From: Phycisphaerae bacterium
GTDB taxonomy: Bacteria > Planctomycetota > Phycisphaerae > Sedimentisphaerales > UBA12454
Assembly: GCA_028712345.1 (NCBI GenBank)
Contig: JAQTQF010000001.1
Location: 1-20,723, forward strand
Direction of reading: 5' to 3'
DNA: 20,723 nucleotides
Below the pieces are notes generated by a model. That model worked only from the letters and a program-made list of their open reading frames with translations. It had not been told where the DNA came from and did not search any database. Below are positions 13,101-20,375 of this stretch, piece by piece. Made by a program: the position numbers and the translations under genes. Within the stretch, counting starts at the first letter, position 1, and every line of letters starts with the position of its first letter.

Positions 13101-13128
13101 TTGCAAACTCAGCCTAAATCATTATACT
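13101..13128 (+). promoter_or_regulatory. Sigma-70-type promoter of rpmB
   Basis: TTGCAA (13101-13106), 16-bp spacer, TATACT (13123-13128). Transcription would start near 13135, about 45 bp before the rpmB ATG. A small direct repeat (GACTTTAA twice, about 13134-13149) lies at the predicted start of the leader. Confidence 0.6.
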
Positions 13129-13180
13129 TACTGGACTTTAAGACTTTAAGTAAATCGTAATTGATTCGGAGCATAGTGCT

Positions 13181-13438
13181 ATGGCACGAGTATGTCATTT
13201 TTTGGGCAAAAAAACGGTTAGCGGACGCACCATCGCAAGACGCGGTAAAGCAAAATACCTCGGCGGAGTTGGTATAAAGACGACCGGTATTACAAAACGC
13301 AAATTCAAGCCTAATATCCAAAAAGTCCGTGCCGTCATTGACGGCAAGATATGCAAAATCAAGGTATCTACCAAGGCAATCAAGATGGGACTGATTCAAA
13401 AACCAATGAAAAGAGATTACAAGCCCGTCGAGGCATAA
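13181..13438 (+). CDS. rpmB: 50S ribosomal protein bL28
   Basis: Large-subunit ribosomal protein, 85 residues. The start MARVCHFLGKKTVSG matches the bL28 N-terminus (E. coli begins MSRVCQVTGKRPVTG), and KRKFKPNIQKVR matches the conserved KRRFLPNL region. The end VSTKAIKMGLIQKP corresponds to the usual STKA(I/L)KAG tail. Between the two conserved blocks there is an insertion of roughly ten residues (around RGKAKYLGGVGIKTTG) compared with typical bL28, which makes the protein somewhat long. The only Cys of a possible zinc site near the N-terminus is C5, so this is not the four-cysteine form. ATG at 13181 follows GGAG nine bases upstream. Monocistronic, with its own promoter and terminator. Confidence 0.92.
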   Translation: MARVCHFLGKKTVSGRTIARRGKAKYLGGVGIKTTGITKRKFKPNIQKVRAVIDGKICKIKVSTKAIKMGLIQKPMKRDYKPVEA

Positions 13439-13467
13439 AATAATTACACAAGGAAGATAGAGATTGA

Positions 13468-13498
13468 AAGGCGAGATTTTACGATCCCGCCTTTTTTA
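13468..13498 (+). terminator. Rho-independent terminator of rpmB
   Basis: GGCG-a-GAT pairs with ATC-c-CGCC around a short loop (13470-13491), followed by a run of six T (13492-13497). It lies 30 bp after the rpmB stop. The A-rich 5' flank is too short to make a good terminator for the minus-strand gene ending at 13513, but some bidirectional action is possible. Confidence 0.8.
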
Positions 13499-13512
13499 TT
13501 TTAGGGATAGCT

Positions 13513-13893
13513 TTAAGGTTGTCTTTTTTTAAAATCCGCAAGTCTCGGTTTTATTTCATCCTTTATTATGTCAAACTGCCGCTTGTCGATTCCGAGCTGT
13601 TTTAAGTAGGATACGATTATTTTTTTCTCAATCTGCTGAATCGTATTGTCGTAATAGGCGACCATAAGCATATCCTCAAAATTCCTTATCCGCTCGGAAA
13701 AACGGGCGGAAAATTTAACCTCAAAACCCTCCGCCATAGACATATCCAGAGCCTTTCTTGTCTCAAGATAGCCGGCGCCGATACCCTTTGCGATTTCCTG
13801 AAGCAGATAATCCTCCTCAACCTCAAATCGCCCGTCGCAGCAAGCTAAATAATACACATTCGCCAAATACTGTATCTGTTCCGCCTGTGTCAT
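13513..13893 (-). CDS. TerB/DjlA-like helical domain protein
   Basis: Small (126-residue) all-helical protein resembling the TerB (tellurite-resistance TerB/DjlA N-terminal) fold. The first half, QIQYLANVYYLACCDGRFEVEEDYLLQEIAKGIG in two helices, shows the typical 'ACADG.....E...L..IA' pattern with D20 and E24/E26 as possible metal-binding acids. The second half (MLMVAYYDNTIQQIEKKIIVSYLKQLGI) repeats the pattern with D-N-x-I-x-x-x-E. It has no signal peptide or membrane segment, so it is probably cytosolic. It starts 11 bp after the stop of the exported zinc-ribbon protein gene, indicating one operon. TerB-like proteins are associated with membrane-linked stress complexes, but a tellurite role cannot be inferred from this gene alone. 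Confidence 0.7.
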   Translation of the reverse strand: MTQAEQIQYLANVYYLACCDGRFEVEEDYLLQEIAKGIGAGYLETRKALDMSMAEGFEVKFSARFSERIRNFEDMLMVAYYDNTIQQIEKKIIVSYLKQLGIDKRQFDIIKDEIKPRLADFKKRQP

Positions 13894-13904
13894 ATCTTAT
13901 ATCC

Positions 13905-14591
13905 TCAAAGTTTATTTCCGCACCACGGACAATAATGCCATTTGGCCTTTATTTTTTCGCCGCACTTAAGACAAGCCCCGGCATCGGTTGTCGCATCAAA
14001 CGGAGTATGCCAAACAAATTCGGCCCTGTCAAATAAACCGGCCGAGCCAAGAGTTAGGGTTAGCTTATCCCTCGTTGAGCTGTCAATTATACTTTTGCCG
14101 GCAGAATCGTTCAAATCAAAAACAAGAAAATACATATTGGCCGCAGAGGCATTGCCTCCGGTCATCGCCGCTTTTATCGATTCAAGTTTTGCCGAAAGCT
14201 CCTGCGGTACAGAGGCAAGCGGTTTAAGTTTCGCCGATGTACTGCTCTCTAAAATCGCTCTGCCGGTAATCTCATCCTGCGAAGCGAAGATGTGTCTGTC
14301 CTGGCGATCAATTGAGCATTGAACCATAAAAATCAGATACGATTTTAAAATGGAAATGTCAGTTGTCTTTTTATCTTTGCCGCCTACCGCGTTGGCGTTA
14401 AATTCAAAAGGAAGCCAGATGGCTGATTGAGTCTGGCGGTCATTGACATTGATAATAGTTATCTCCTTGATGAATTCGCCGAGGTCAATATTATGCTTCG
14501 TTGTCCAGCCGGCTGCAGAAAACCAGCAAACTGGCATAACGATAGAAAACAGTATATATAACAGCTTGAATCGCGTTAAAACAGGTTTCAT
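13905..14591 (-). CDS. Exported or membrane-anchored protein with C-terminal zinc ribbon
   Basis: 228 residues, no family recognised for the main body. The N-terminus has a basic start (MKPVLTRFK) and a hydrophobic stretch (LLYILFSIVMPVCWFSAAGW) fitting a signal peptide or membrane anchor; the Cys near its end is not in a good lipobox. The middle is a mixed alpha/beta region (TDISILKSYLIFMVQCSIDR ... NMYFLVFDLND). The last 25 residues form a zinc ribbon, CLKCG and CPWCGNK, in double-CxxC spacing. A structural zinc ribbon on an exported protein is unusual; if the hydrophobic stretch is an uncleaved anchor, the ribbon could face either side. ATG 14591 follows AAGGA eight bases upstream. The TerB-like gene follows by 11 bp, so the two likely act together. 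Confidence 0.65.
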   Translation of the reverse strand: MKPVLTRFKLLYILFSIVMPVCWFSAAGWTTKHNIDLGEFIKEITIINVNDRQTQSAIWLPFEFNANAVGGKDKKTTDISILKSYLIFMVQCSIDRQDRHIFASQDEITGRAILESSTSAKLKPLASVPQELSAKLESIKAAMTGGNASAANMYFLVFDLNDSAGKSIIDSSTRDKLTLTLGSAGLFDRAEFVWHTPFDATTDAGACLKCGEKIKAKWHYCPWCGNKL

Positions 14592-14691
14592 AATCGGTAT
14601 CCTTTGTTAAAAAAACAGCTTGGGAATTTCGTATTTTTAGTATCCTTTTATCGCCATAAGACCCCCAATTTTTAACCTATTTTGCCTTTCT

Positions 14692-14719
14692 TTGCCAGTA
14701 TAAATGGTTATCATATATT
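14692..14719 (+). promoter_or_regulatory. Promoter of the plus-strand RNA candidate
   Basis: TTGCCA (14692-14697), 16-bp spacer, TATATT (14714-14719). Expected transcription start near 14726. No plus-strand protein gene follows, which fits a non-coding transcript ending at the terminator near 14968. Confidence 0.5.
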
Positions 14720-14725
14720 TTAAAA

Positions 14726-14968
14726 TTTATCTGAAAAAAGTTTAATCTTTTTAATGTTGGTGCGTCGATATTCCCTGTAGGTTGAGCAGTGAAAAAAGAT
14801 GGCTCGAGTGACCTAAAAGGTCAAGGTTAGCTGGACCTGTCTTGCCCATCTCGGTGCGATCGTTGCAAGGCTGATGGTAAACAGGACAACTCAGGCGAAA
14901 CGCTAAAACGCAAAAGAAAAGAGCCATAAAACAAAAGGCAGAGCGGTCGGATTCGCTCTGCCGTTTTT
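14726..14968 (+). ncRNA. Candidate structured non-coding RNA, about 200-240 nt, unassigned
   Basis: The segment between a promoter-like sequence and a strong terminator has no ORF of note but several compatible stems. A closing stem pairs 14774-14777 with 14892-14895 and 14781-14784 with 14887-14890. Inside are GAGC/GCTC (14784-14787 with 14802-14805), a perfect hairpin TGACC-TAAAA-GGTCA (14809-14823), and a two-part stem CCTGT/ACAGG plus CCATC/GATGG (14836-14850 with 14873-14885). An A-rich single-stranded tail (about 14900-14936) precedes the terminator. I checked by eye for tmRNA, RNase P, SRP and common riboswitch motifs and found none. Neighbours on both sides are minus-strand genes, so it is an independent transcription unit. 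The 14592-14725 stretch upstream is AT-rich without other features. Confidence 0.45.
14937..14968 (+). terminator. Strong bidirectional intrinsic terminator
   Basis: Perfect 9-bp stem GGCAGAGCG (14937-14945) / CGCTCTGCC (14954-14962) with an 8-nt loop and a T5 run at 14964-14968 on the plus strand. On the minus strand the stem is followed by TTTTGTTTT, so it can also end clpB transcripts arriving from the right. Confidence 0.8.
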
Positions 14969-14992
14969 ATTGGTATTTAGTGTTTTGGTTAG

Positions 14993-15014
14993 CCCCGCCA
15001 TCACCATGGCGGGG
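14993..15014. terminator. GC-rich hairpin just downstream of clpB
   Basis: CCCCGCCAT (14993-15001) and ATGGCGGGG (15006-15014) form a perfect 9-bp stem with a 4-nt loop. A T-rich tail is present only on the plus-strand side (TTCTTT), so it is not a classical minus-strand terminator, but it would protect the 3' end of clpB mRNA or slow the polymerase. Confidence 0.4.
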
Positions 15015-15035
15015 TTCTTTATCTCCTTATCTCCC

Positions 15036-17618
15036 TTATATCTTCTCAAAAGTAAAGCTGCGGCTATCGGCGTCGATTTTTATGGCATCGCCCTCAGCAA
15101 ATTTGCCCTGCAGCAATTCGGCGGCAAGTTTATTCTCAAGTCGCTGCTGAATCACCCGTTTCAAAGGTCTTGCGCCAAAAGCAGGGTCATATCCTTCATC
15201 TATCAATTGTTTTTTAGCATTTTCGGTAAACTCAATATTTATATGCCTATCGTGCAATCGCTGAGCCAATCGTGAAAGCTGAATTTCGACAATCTTTTCG
15301 AGGTCGTCTCTGCTTAGCGTATTAAAGACGATGCTTTCGTCAATCCTGTTGAGAAACTCCGGCTTAAAATAATTTTTCAAAACTTCTTTTACATGGGCTT
15401 CGATTTCCCAATCTGCCCCCTGCTCGGCGGCAAGTTTTAAAATCTGCTCGCCGGCAATATTACTGGTCATTATTATCACGGTGTTTTTAAAATCAACCGT
15501 TCTGCCCTGCCCATCAGTCAGTCGGCCATCGTCAAAAATCTGAAGCATAACATTGAACACATCGGGATGAGCTTTTTCAATTTCATCGAGAAGCACCACC
15601 GAATACGGTTTCCTGCGCACCGCCTCGGTAAGTCTGCCGCCCTGCTCGAATCCAATGTATCCGGGCGGAGCGCCTATAAGACGGGCAACGCTGTGCTGCT
15701 CCATAAACTCGCTCATATCAACGCGAACCATCGCATTTGAGTCATTGAAAAGAAATTCCGCCAATGCCCTTGAAAGCTCTGTTTTGCCGACGCCGGTCGG
15801 GCCGAGGAACAAAAATACGCCTATCGGCCTGTCTGCATCGCCGAGTCCCGCGCGGTTTCGCCGAACAGCATTACACAATGCGCCGACAGCTTCATTCTGC
15901 CCAATGACTCGTTTATGAATCTGCTCTTCCATCTTCAGCAGTTTATCTTTTTCGCCCGCCAGCAATCTCGATACCGGTACACCCGTCCACTTTGAAACAA
16001 TCTGGGCGATATGTTCATCGGTAACTTCATTGCGAATCATCTTGCCCGCATCGCTTTGGGCAAGCTGCTGTTCCTTATCTTTAAGCTGTTTGTCAAGTTC
16101 GGCAATCGTACTGTATTTGAGTCTTGCCGCCGTTTCAAGGTCGCCTTTCCGCTGGGCCTGCTCGAACTCGGTTTGCGCCTGTTCAATTTTTCCCTTAAGC
16201 TGTTTTATGGCATTTATGTCGGCCTTTTCGCTTTCCCATTTTGCGCTGAGATTCTTATCCTGCGATGAAAGTTCGACAATCTGCTTTTCAAGATTTTCAA
16301 GTCGCTTTTTGCTGGCCGAATCCGATTCCTTTTTCAACGCCTGTTTTTCAATTTGAAGCTGCATTGTTTTTCTGCGAATATCGTCAAGCTCGGCAGGCAG
16401 AGAATCGTTTTCAATTCTTAGTTTCGAGGCCGCTTCATCAATCAAATCAATCGCCTTGTCCGGCAGCCATCTGTCGGATATATATCTATTGGACAGCGTC
16501 GCAGCGGCAACAAGAGCGCCATCGGTAATTCTTACGCCGTGATGAGTATCATATCGAGCCTTGAGCCCGCGAAGAATCGCAATGGTTTCCCCAACGCTTG
16601 GCGGGTCAACCATAATCGGCTGGAATCTTCTTTCCAGTGCGGCGTCTTTTTCGACATTCTTGCGGTATTCGTCAATCGTCGTTGCGCCGATGCACCGCAG
16701 TTCGCCTCGCGCGAGCGACGGCTTGAGCAGATTGCCCGCATCAACGGAACCTTCAGCCTTTCCTGCGCCGACTATCGTGTGCATTTCGTCAATAAATAAT
16801 ATTATTCCGCCGTCAGAAGCGATAACTTCCTTTAGAACGGCTTTGAATCTGTCCTCAAATTCTCCGCGGAATTTAGTACCTGCAATCAAAGCGCCCATAT
16901 CAAGAGCGATAACCTTTTTGTTTTTCAACCCCGTCGGAACATCGCCTGCGACAATCCTCTGGGCGAGACCTTCGACGATTGCCGTTTTACCCACTCCCGG
17001 CTCGCCTATGAGAACGGGGTTGTTTTTTGTCCGCCGATTCAATACCTGCATACATCGTCTAATTTCCTCGTCTCTGCCGATGACGGGGTCGAGCTTTCCT
17101 GTCCGGGCAAGTTCGATAAAGTCTATTCCGTATCGTTCAAGAGCCTTGTACTTACCTTCAGGATTGGAGTCGGTTACTTTTGAGTCGCCGCGGATTTGCT
17201 TTAGCGCCTTTTCAACCTGTTCGGGCTTGATGGAATTGACACTTAAAATTTCCTTTGCCGCGCTGTTTACCGAAGCGAGCGAAATGAAAAGATGTTCGAC
17301 GCTGAGATACTCATCGCCCATTTTATCCGCACGGTTCTGCGCATCGAGTACAATCTGGTTGAATTCAGGCGAAGGCATAATCATCGCCCCGACATTTCCG
17401 CTCGGCAGTCTGCCGATTTCGCCTTGGCTCATTTCTTTTACGCGTCCGACATTTGCGCCGATGGCCTTGAGTATCATAACAACGATACCTTCATCGTCAG
17501 CCAAAACAGCACTTAACAGATGCAAAGGCGAAAGAACCGTATTCGATTTGGCCATAGCTATCTGCTGTGCGGTAGCCAGAGCTTCCTGAGCTTTTAATGT
17601 AAATTTGTCAAACTGCAT
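15036..17618 (-). CDS. clpB: ATP-dependent disaggregase chaperone ClpB
   Basis: Hexameric AAA+ chaperone that, with DnaK, threads and rescues aggregated proteins after heat stress. Full length at 860 residues. The N-terminal Clp repeat domain begins with FTLKAQEALATAQQIA. The first AAA+ module has Walker A GEPGVGKT (about 200) and Walker B ILFIDEMH, with the pore loop around GTKFRGEFEDR. The middle coiled-coil region (about 400-525) is rich in Lys/Glu/Gln, as expected for ClpB and lacking in ClpA/ClpC. The second AAA+ module has GPTGVGKT and VVLLDEIEKAHPD, then the C-terminal domain with DPAFGARPLKRVIQ. No ClpP-binding tripeptide loop was noticed. ATG 17618 follows AAAGGA six bases upstream. 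A 137-bp gap separates it from the upstream small membrane protein gene, enough for its own promoter; no CIRCE element was found. Confidence 0.97.
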   Translation of the reverse strand: MQFDKFTLKAQEALATAQQIAMAKSNTVLSPLHLLSAVLADDEGIVVMILKAIGANVGRVKEMSQGEIGRLPSGNVGAMIMPSPEFNQIVLDAQNRADKMGDEYLSVEHLFISLASVNSAAKEILSVNSIKPEQVEKALKQIRGDSKVTDSNPEGKYKALERYGIDFIELARTGKLDPVIGRDEEIRRCMQVLNRRTKNNPVLIGEPGVGKTAIVEGLAQRIVAGDVPTGLKNKKVIALDMGALIAGTKFRGEFEDRFKAVLKEVIASDGGIILFIDEMHTIVGAGKAEGSVDAGNLLKPSLARGELRCIGATTIDEYRKNVEKDAALERRFQPIMVDPPSVGETIAILRGLKARYDTHHGVRITDGALVAAATLSNRYISDRWLPDKAIDLIDEAASKLRIENDSLPAELDDIRRKTMQLQIEKQALKKESDSASKKRLENLEKQIVELSSQDKNLSAKWESEKADINAIKQLKGKIEQAQTEFEQAQRKGDLETAARLKYSTIAELDKQLKDKEQQLAQSDAGKMIRNEVTDEHIAQIVSKWTGVPVSRLLAGEKDKLLKMEEQIHKRVIGQNEAVGALCNAVRRNRAGLGDADRPIGVFLFLGPTGVGKTELSRALAEFLFNDSNAMVRVDMSEFMEQHSVARLIGAPPGYIGFEQGGRLTEAVRRKPYSVVLLDEIEKAHPDVFNVMLQIFDDGRLTDGQGRTVDFKNTVIIMTSNIAGEQILKLAAEQGADWEIEAHVKEVLKNYFKPEFLNRIDESIVFNTLSRDDLEKIVEIQLSRLAQRLHDRHINIEFTENAKKQLIDEGYDPAFGARPLKRVIQQRLENKLAAELLQGKFAEGDAIKIDADSRSFTFEKI

Positions 17619-17733
17619 AGCGTTTCCTTTCCTTGTTCCTATCCTCTAAAGGGCAAAGGGCGTGCCGGAAACAGCCTAAAAACACAACCTCTTAATTGAC
17701 AGGTAATTATAAAAATACACCAAAGAGCCAATA

Positions 17734-17746
17734 TGCCAGTTTGGCA
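17734..17746. promoter_or_regulatory. Inverted repeat upstream of clpB
   Basis: Perfect TGCCA-N3-TGGCA, with further GCCAA and TTGCC half-sites beside it (17727-17752). A consensus TATAAT lies 23 bp downstream on the minus strand (17711-17706) without a well-placed -35 box. The repeat could be a repressor operator for clpB; it could equally be a decaying hairpin after the small membrane protein gene. Confidence 0.3.
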
Positions 17747-17755
17747 GTTTGCCCC

Positions 17756-18025
17756 TTAAAAAACCAGACTTAAAAACAGCATCAATGCCCCGATAACCGC
17801 CGCTGTAAATGTTATCTGACTGGCTTTGTTATACCTCGCGAAGCCCGGATGAGTGTCCTCGAACTCCCAGTAAATATCGTCAAAGTCGGATTCATTCGGC
17901 GGACGGAGTTTGAGTTTCACATAGATATGAGCAGCAACTGAAATAATAAAAAGCAGGCTGCCGATGGATAATAAAACAATTCTCATAAATTCAATGTTAT
18001 CGCGCCGCATAGCGGACGGCAACAT
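17756..18025 (-). CDS. Small two-helix membrane protein, unknown function
   Basis: I do not recognise the family. The frame stays open upstream into the rnr coding region, but that extension (Lys/Arg-rich) is the out-of-phase rnr tail, so the start is placed at ATG 18025, 22 bp after the rnr stop, giving 89 residues. Two hydrophobic segments are clear: MRIVLLSIGSLLFIISVAAHIYV (about 14-36) and the C-terminal FTAAVIGALMLFLSLVF (about 73-89). Between them lies a short soluble loop rich in acids and aromatics (DFDDIYWEFEDTHPGFARYNK). With so short a protein the loop is likely to be the functional part. No strong ribosome binding site is seen; translational coupling to rnr is possible. Position between rnr and clpB suggests an operon link but gives no function. 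Confidence 0.6.
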   Translation of the reverse strand: MLPSAMRRDNIEFMRIVLLSIGSLLFIISVAAHIYVKLKLRPPNESDFDDIYWEFEDTHPGFARYNKASQITFTAAVIGALMLFLSLVF

Positions 18026-18047
18026 TTTTTCAACCAAATTTAGAGGA

Positions 18048-20276
18048 CTATCTTCTTCCCTTTTTATTTCTGTCCTTGTGCCCTTTTTTGCCGAATTTAC
18101 GCTTCTTGTCTTTGTCTTTATGTTTTTTGAATTTTTCCTTTTTGGTTTCCTGCTTTTCAACCTGTCCGGCAATCGGCAATACATTTAATTGTCTTGCGGC
18201 AAGATTAACAGACACGATTTTTACCTTCAAAGGCATACCGATATGAAACATTCTGCCGTTGCGCGTGCCGTAAACACATTGAGCCTGATGGTCGTAAACA
18301 AATCTGTCCGTTCCAAGCTGCTCAAGCGGGATAAGGCCTTCGACACCGAACTTTGTGCACTGAACAAAAATACCGAAATTCGTAAGACCTGATATAACGG
18401 TATCAAGTGTTTCTCCGAGGCGATTCTGCATAAACTGTAAAATCAGAACTGTTTTAAGGTCGTCCTCCGCCTCCTCGGCTCTGCGGTCGGTAAAACTAAG
18501 ATGATTGCCTGTTTCGACAAGCTCAGCATTGCTTAAAACATTCTGCTCATTTATAGTCTTGTCCCTGATATATATTTCCAGCAGCCTGTGTATCAGCAAA
18601 TCAGCGTATCGGCGAATCGGAGAAGTAAAATGCGTATAGTGCCGGCTGGCAAGAGCAAAATGGCCGATATTCAGCGGCGAATACTCGGCGCGGGCAAGAG
18701 AGCGAAGAACATAAACATTCACCGCATAGGCGGCAGGCTTATCCCTGACCTTATTAATAACATCCTGCAAATCGTATATGTCCGGATTTTTCGGCACCGA
18801 AACGCCGAACATCTTAATCGTTTTCGCGAGGCTCTGTAAGCTAAGCGAATCGGGATCGGGATGAATTCTTCTTATAAACGGGATATTCAGCCCGTTTAGA
18901 AGGCTCCCCACCGCTTCATTGGCCTCGACCATAAACATTTCTATAATCGTATGCGGCCAGCTTGTGTCGGCTGGATGAGCGTCAACTACTCTGCCGGCCT
19001 TGTCAAAGACAAGCTCGGTCTCAGGCAAATCGAGATGAAGCATCCCGGCCGTTCTGCGGCGGGACTCTATTAACCTTGCGAGAAAATCCATATCCTTTAA
19101 AAGCGAAACCGCCTCGGCAGATTTCTCAGTTTTTTTACCCTTCAAAATATTATCGGCTTCGGTGTATGTAAGTCTTGCCGACGAGCAAATAATGCTTTCG
19201 GCAAAAGTTGTCTTTACGATATTAGCGGATTTGTCATAAGTTATGAAAGCCGATTTCGCAAGACGCTTCTGGCCGGGCTGAAGACTGCAAACGCCATTGC
19301 TCAAAACTTCCGGCAGCATAGGAATTACAAGGCCCGGCAGATAAACGCTGTTGCCTCGCTCCTTAGCTTCAATATCAAGAGGCGAATCCTGCCGCACAAA
19401 ATAACTGACATCGGCTATATGAATGCCAAGCGTAAATGTGTCATCAGGATTCCTGTCAATGCTTATTGCATCGTCGAAATCCTTCGCGTCTTGGGGGTCG
19501 ATGGTTATGATGGTTTTGCCGGTCAAATCGAGTCTGTTTTTAATATGCGAGGGGTTAAAATTCTTCGATGCCTCGGAGGCGGCCTTGATGCATTTTTCGT
19601 CAAACGCACCCGGCAGAGAGAATCTCCTTATAACCGCTTCGGTCTCGGCTTTATATGTTCCGCCTTTGCCAAGCAATTCAATGATGACGCCTCGCGCATA
19701 ATTCTGCTCCGTAGGATATGTAATTACTTCCACCACGGCCTTGTCGCCCGGTTGAGCGCCTTTTGCGCCAACATCGTCAAGTTCGACCGGCTCGGTGAAT
19801 TTGCCGTCAGGCAGTAGATAATAGAAATCTCCCTTTTGAGTTACAGTGCCGACAAAGCGGTCATTTGCCCGCCGAACTATTTCAATGATTTTCCCGCTGC
19901 ACCTGCCCTGTCCGTCGCGCTGGGATTTTTTCAGGACCTCCGCGACAACGCTGTCGCCAGTCATCGCGTCTGCGGTTTTTCCTGCGGGAATAAACAAATC
20001 GCCGTGATTATTCGACTCCGTCGGCGTAACAAACCCGAAGCCTTTTGTCGTACCCCTGAATGTGCCGTAAACTGTACCTGCCGCCGGCGGGAATGAAACA
20101 AGGTTCTTCGAGCCGATGATAACCAGCCCCTCGCTGCGAAGCTGAGCAAAGGCCTTCTTGAAATCGTCAAGCTCATCTGGCTTAATACCAAGCGATTTAG
20201 CAAATACCGCGGGTTGAACGGGCCTGTAATCGCGATGGCGAAGATGGCTGATGATTTTCTTTTTAAATACTTCCAT
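18048..20276 (-). CDS. rnr: Ribonuclease R (RNase II/RNB family 3'-5' exoribonuclease)
   Basis: Processive exoribonuclease that degrades structured RNA and helps in rRNA and tmRNA-linked quality control. An N-terminal winged-helix segment (HLRHRDYRPVQPAVFAKSLG) is followed by cold-shock-type OB domains (GTVYGTFRGTTKGFGFV ... GDLFIPAG). The catalytic RNB domain starts DLTGKTIITIDPQDAKDFDDAISI, containing the metal-binding aspartates (about 262-275), then LGIHIADVSYFV and LPMLPEVLSNGVCSL. A C-terminal S1 domain (VISGLTNFGIFVQ ... GVEGLIPLEQL) precedes a strongly basic tail of about 35 residues (KKHKDKDKKRKFGKKGHKDRNKK), typical of RNase R. ATG 20276 (743 residues) is used rather than ATG 20324; the longer version would start inside the upstream terminator hairpin. 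The gene follows rpsT and its terminator, so expression partly depends on read-through. Confidence 0.94.
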   Translation of the reverse strand: MEVFKKKIISHLRHRDYRPVQPAVFAKSLGIKPDELDDFKKAFAQLRSEGLVIIGSKNLVSFPPAAGTVYGTFRGTTKGFGFVTPTESNNHGDLFIPAGKTADAMTGDSVVAEVLKKSQRDGQGRCSGKIIEIVRRANDRFVGTVTQKGDFYYLLPDGKFTEPVELDDVGAKGAQPGDKAVVEVITYPTEQNYARGVIIELLGKGGTYKAETEAVIRRFSLPGAFDEKCIKAASEASKNFNPSHIKNRLDLTGKTIITIDPQDAKDFDDAISIDRNPDDTFTLGIHIADVSYFVRQDSPLDIEAKERGNSVYLPGLVIPMLPEVLSNGVCSLQPGQKRLAKSAFITYDKSANIVKTTFAESIICSSARLTYTEADNILKGKKTEKSAEAVSLLKDMDFLARLIESRRRTAGMLHLDLPETELVFDKAGRVVDAHPADTSWPHTIIEMFMVEANEAVGSLLNGLNIPFIRRIHPDPDSLSLQSLAKTIKMFGVSVPKNPDIYDLQDVINKVRDKPAAYAVNVYVLRSLARAEYSPLNIGHFALASRHYTHFTSPIRRYADLLIHRLLEIYIRDKTINEQNVLSNAELVETGNHLSFTDRRAEEAEDDLKTVLILQFMQNRLGETLDTVISGLTNFGIFVQCTKFGVEGLIPLEQLGTDRFVYDHQAQCVYGTRNGRMFHIGMPLKVKIVSVNLAARQLNVLPIAGQVEKQETKKEKFKKHKDKDKKRKFGKKGHKDRNKKGRR

Positions 20277-20291
20277 GTAACCGCCCATAAT

Positions 20292-20336
20292 AAAAAAACA
20301 GCGACAACGGATTATCAAAATCACTCTTGCGCTGTT
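20292..20336 (-). terminator. Intrinsic terminator between rpsT and rnr
   Basis: Minus strand: AACAGCG (20336-20330) pairs with CGCTGTT (20303-20297), extended inward by CAA/TTG and a GATT/AATC inner stem, then a run of seven T (20298-20292). It ends 16 bp before the rnr ATG, so it can act as an attenuator between ribosomal protein bS20 and RNase R. Confidence 0.75.
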
Positions 20337-20375
20337 TATTTATAAAATTCGCCCGAAAATCCAAAGATAAGATTA

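Noticed and set aside
14857..14890. Resemblance to the SRP RNA segment 'CUGUUUACCA ... CAGGUC' on the minus strand
   Set aside because: The diagnostic SRP helix 8 loop (GGAA and the AGCAGCC segment) is missing and the promoter and terminator indicate the plus strand.
16561..17589. 342-codon plus-strand ORF
   Set aside because: Entirely antisense to the conserved N-terminal and first AAA+ part of clpB; low-complexity Ser/Pro/Arg-rich translation typical of a shadow frame.
17619..17755. CIRCE or heat-shock sigma promoter before clpB
   Set aside because: No TTAGCACTC/GAGTGCTAA pair and no recognisable heat-shock -35/-10 combination; only an isolated TATAAT and a TGCCA/TGGCA repeat.
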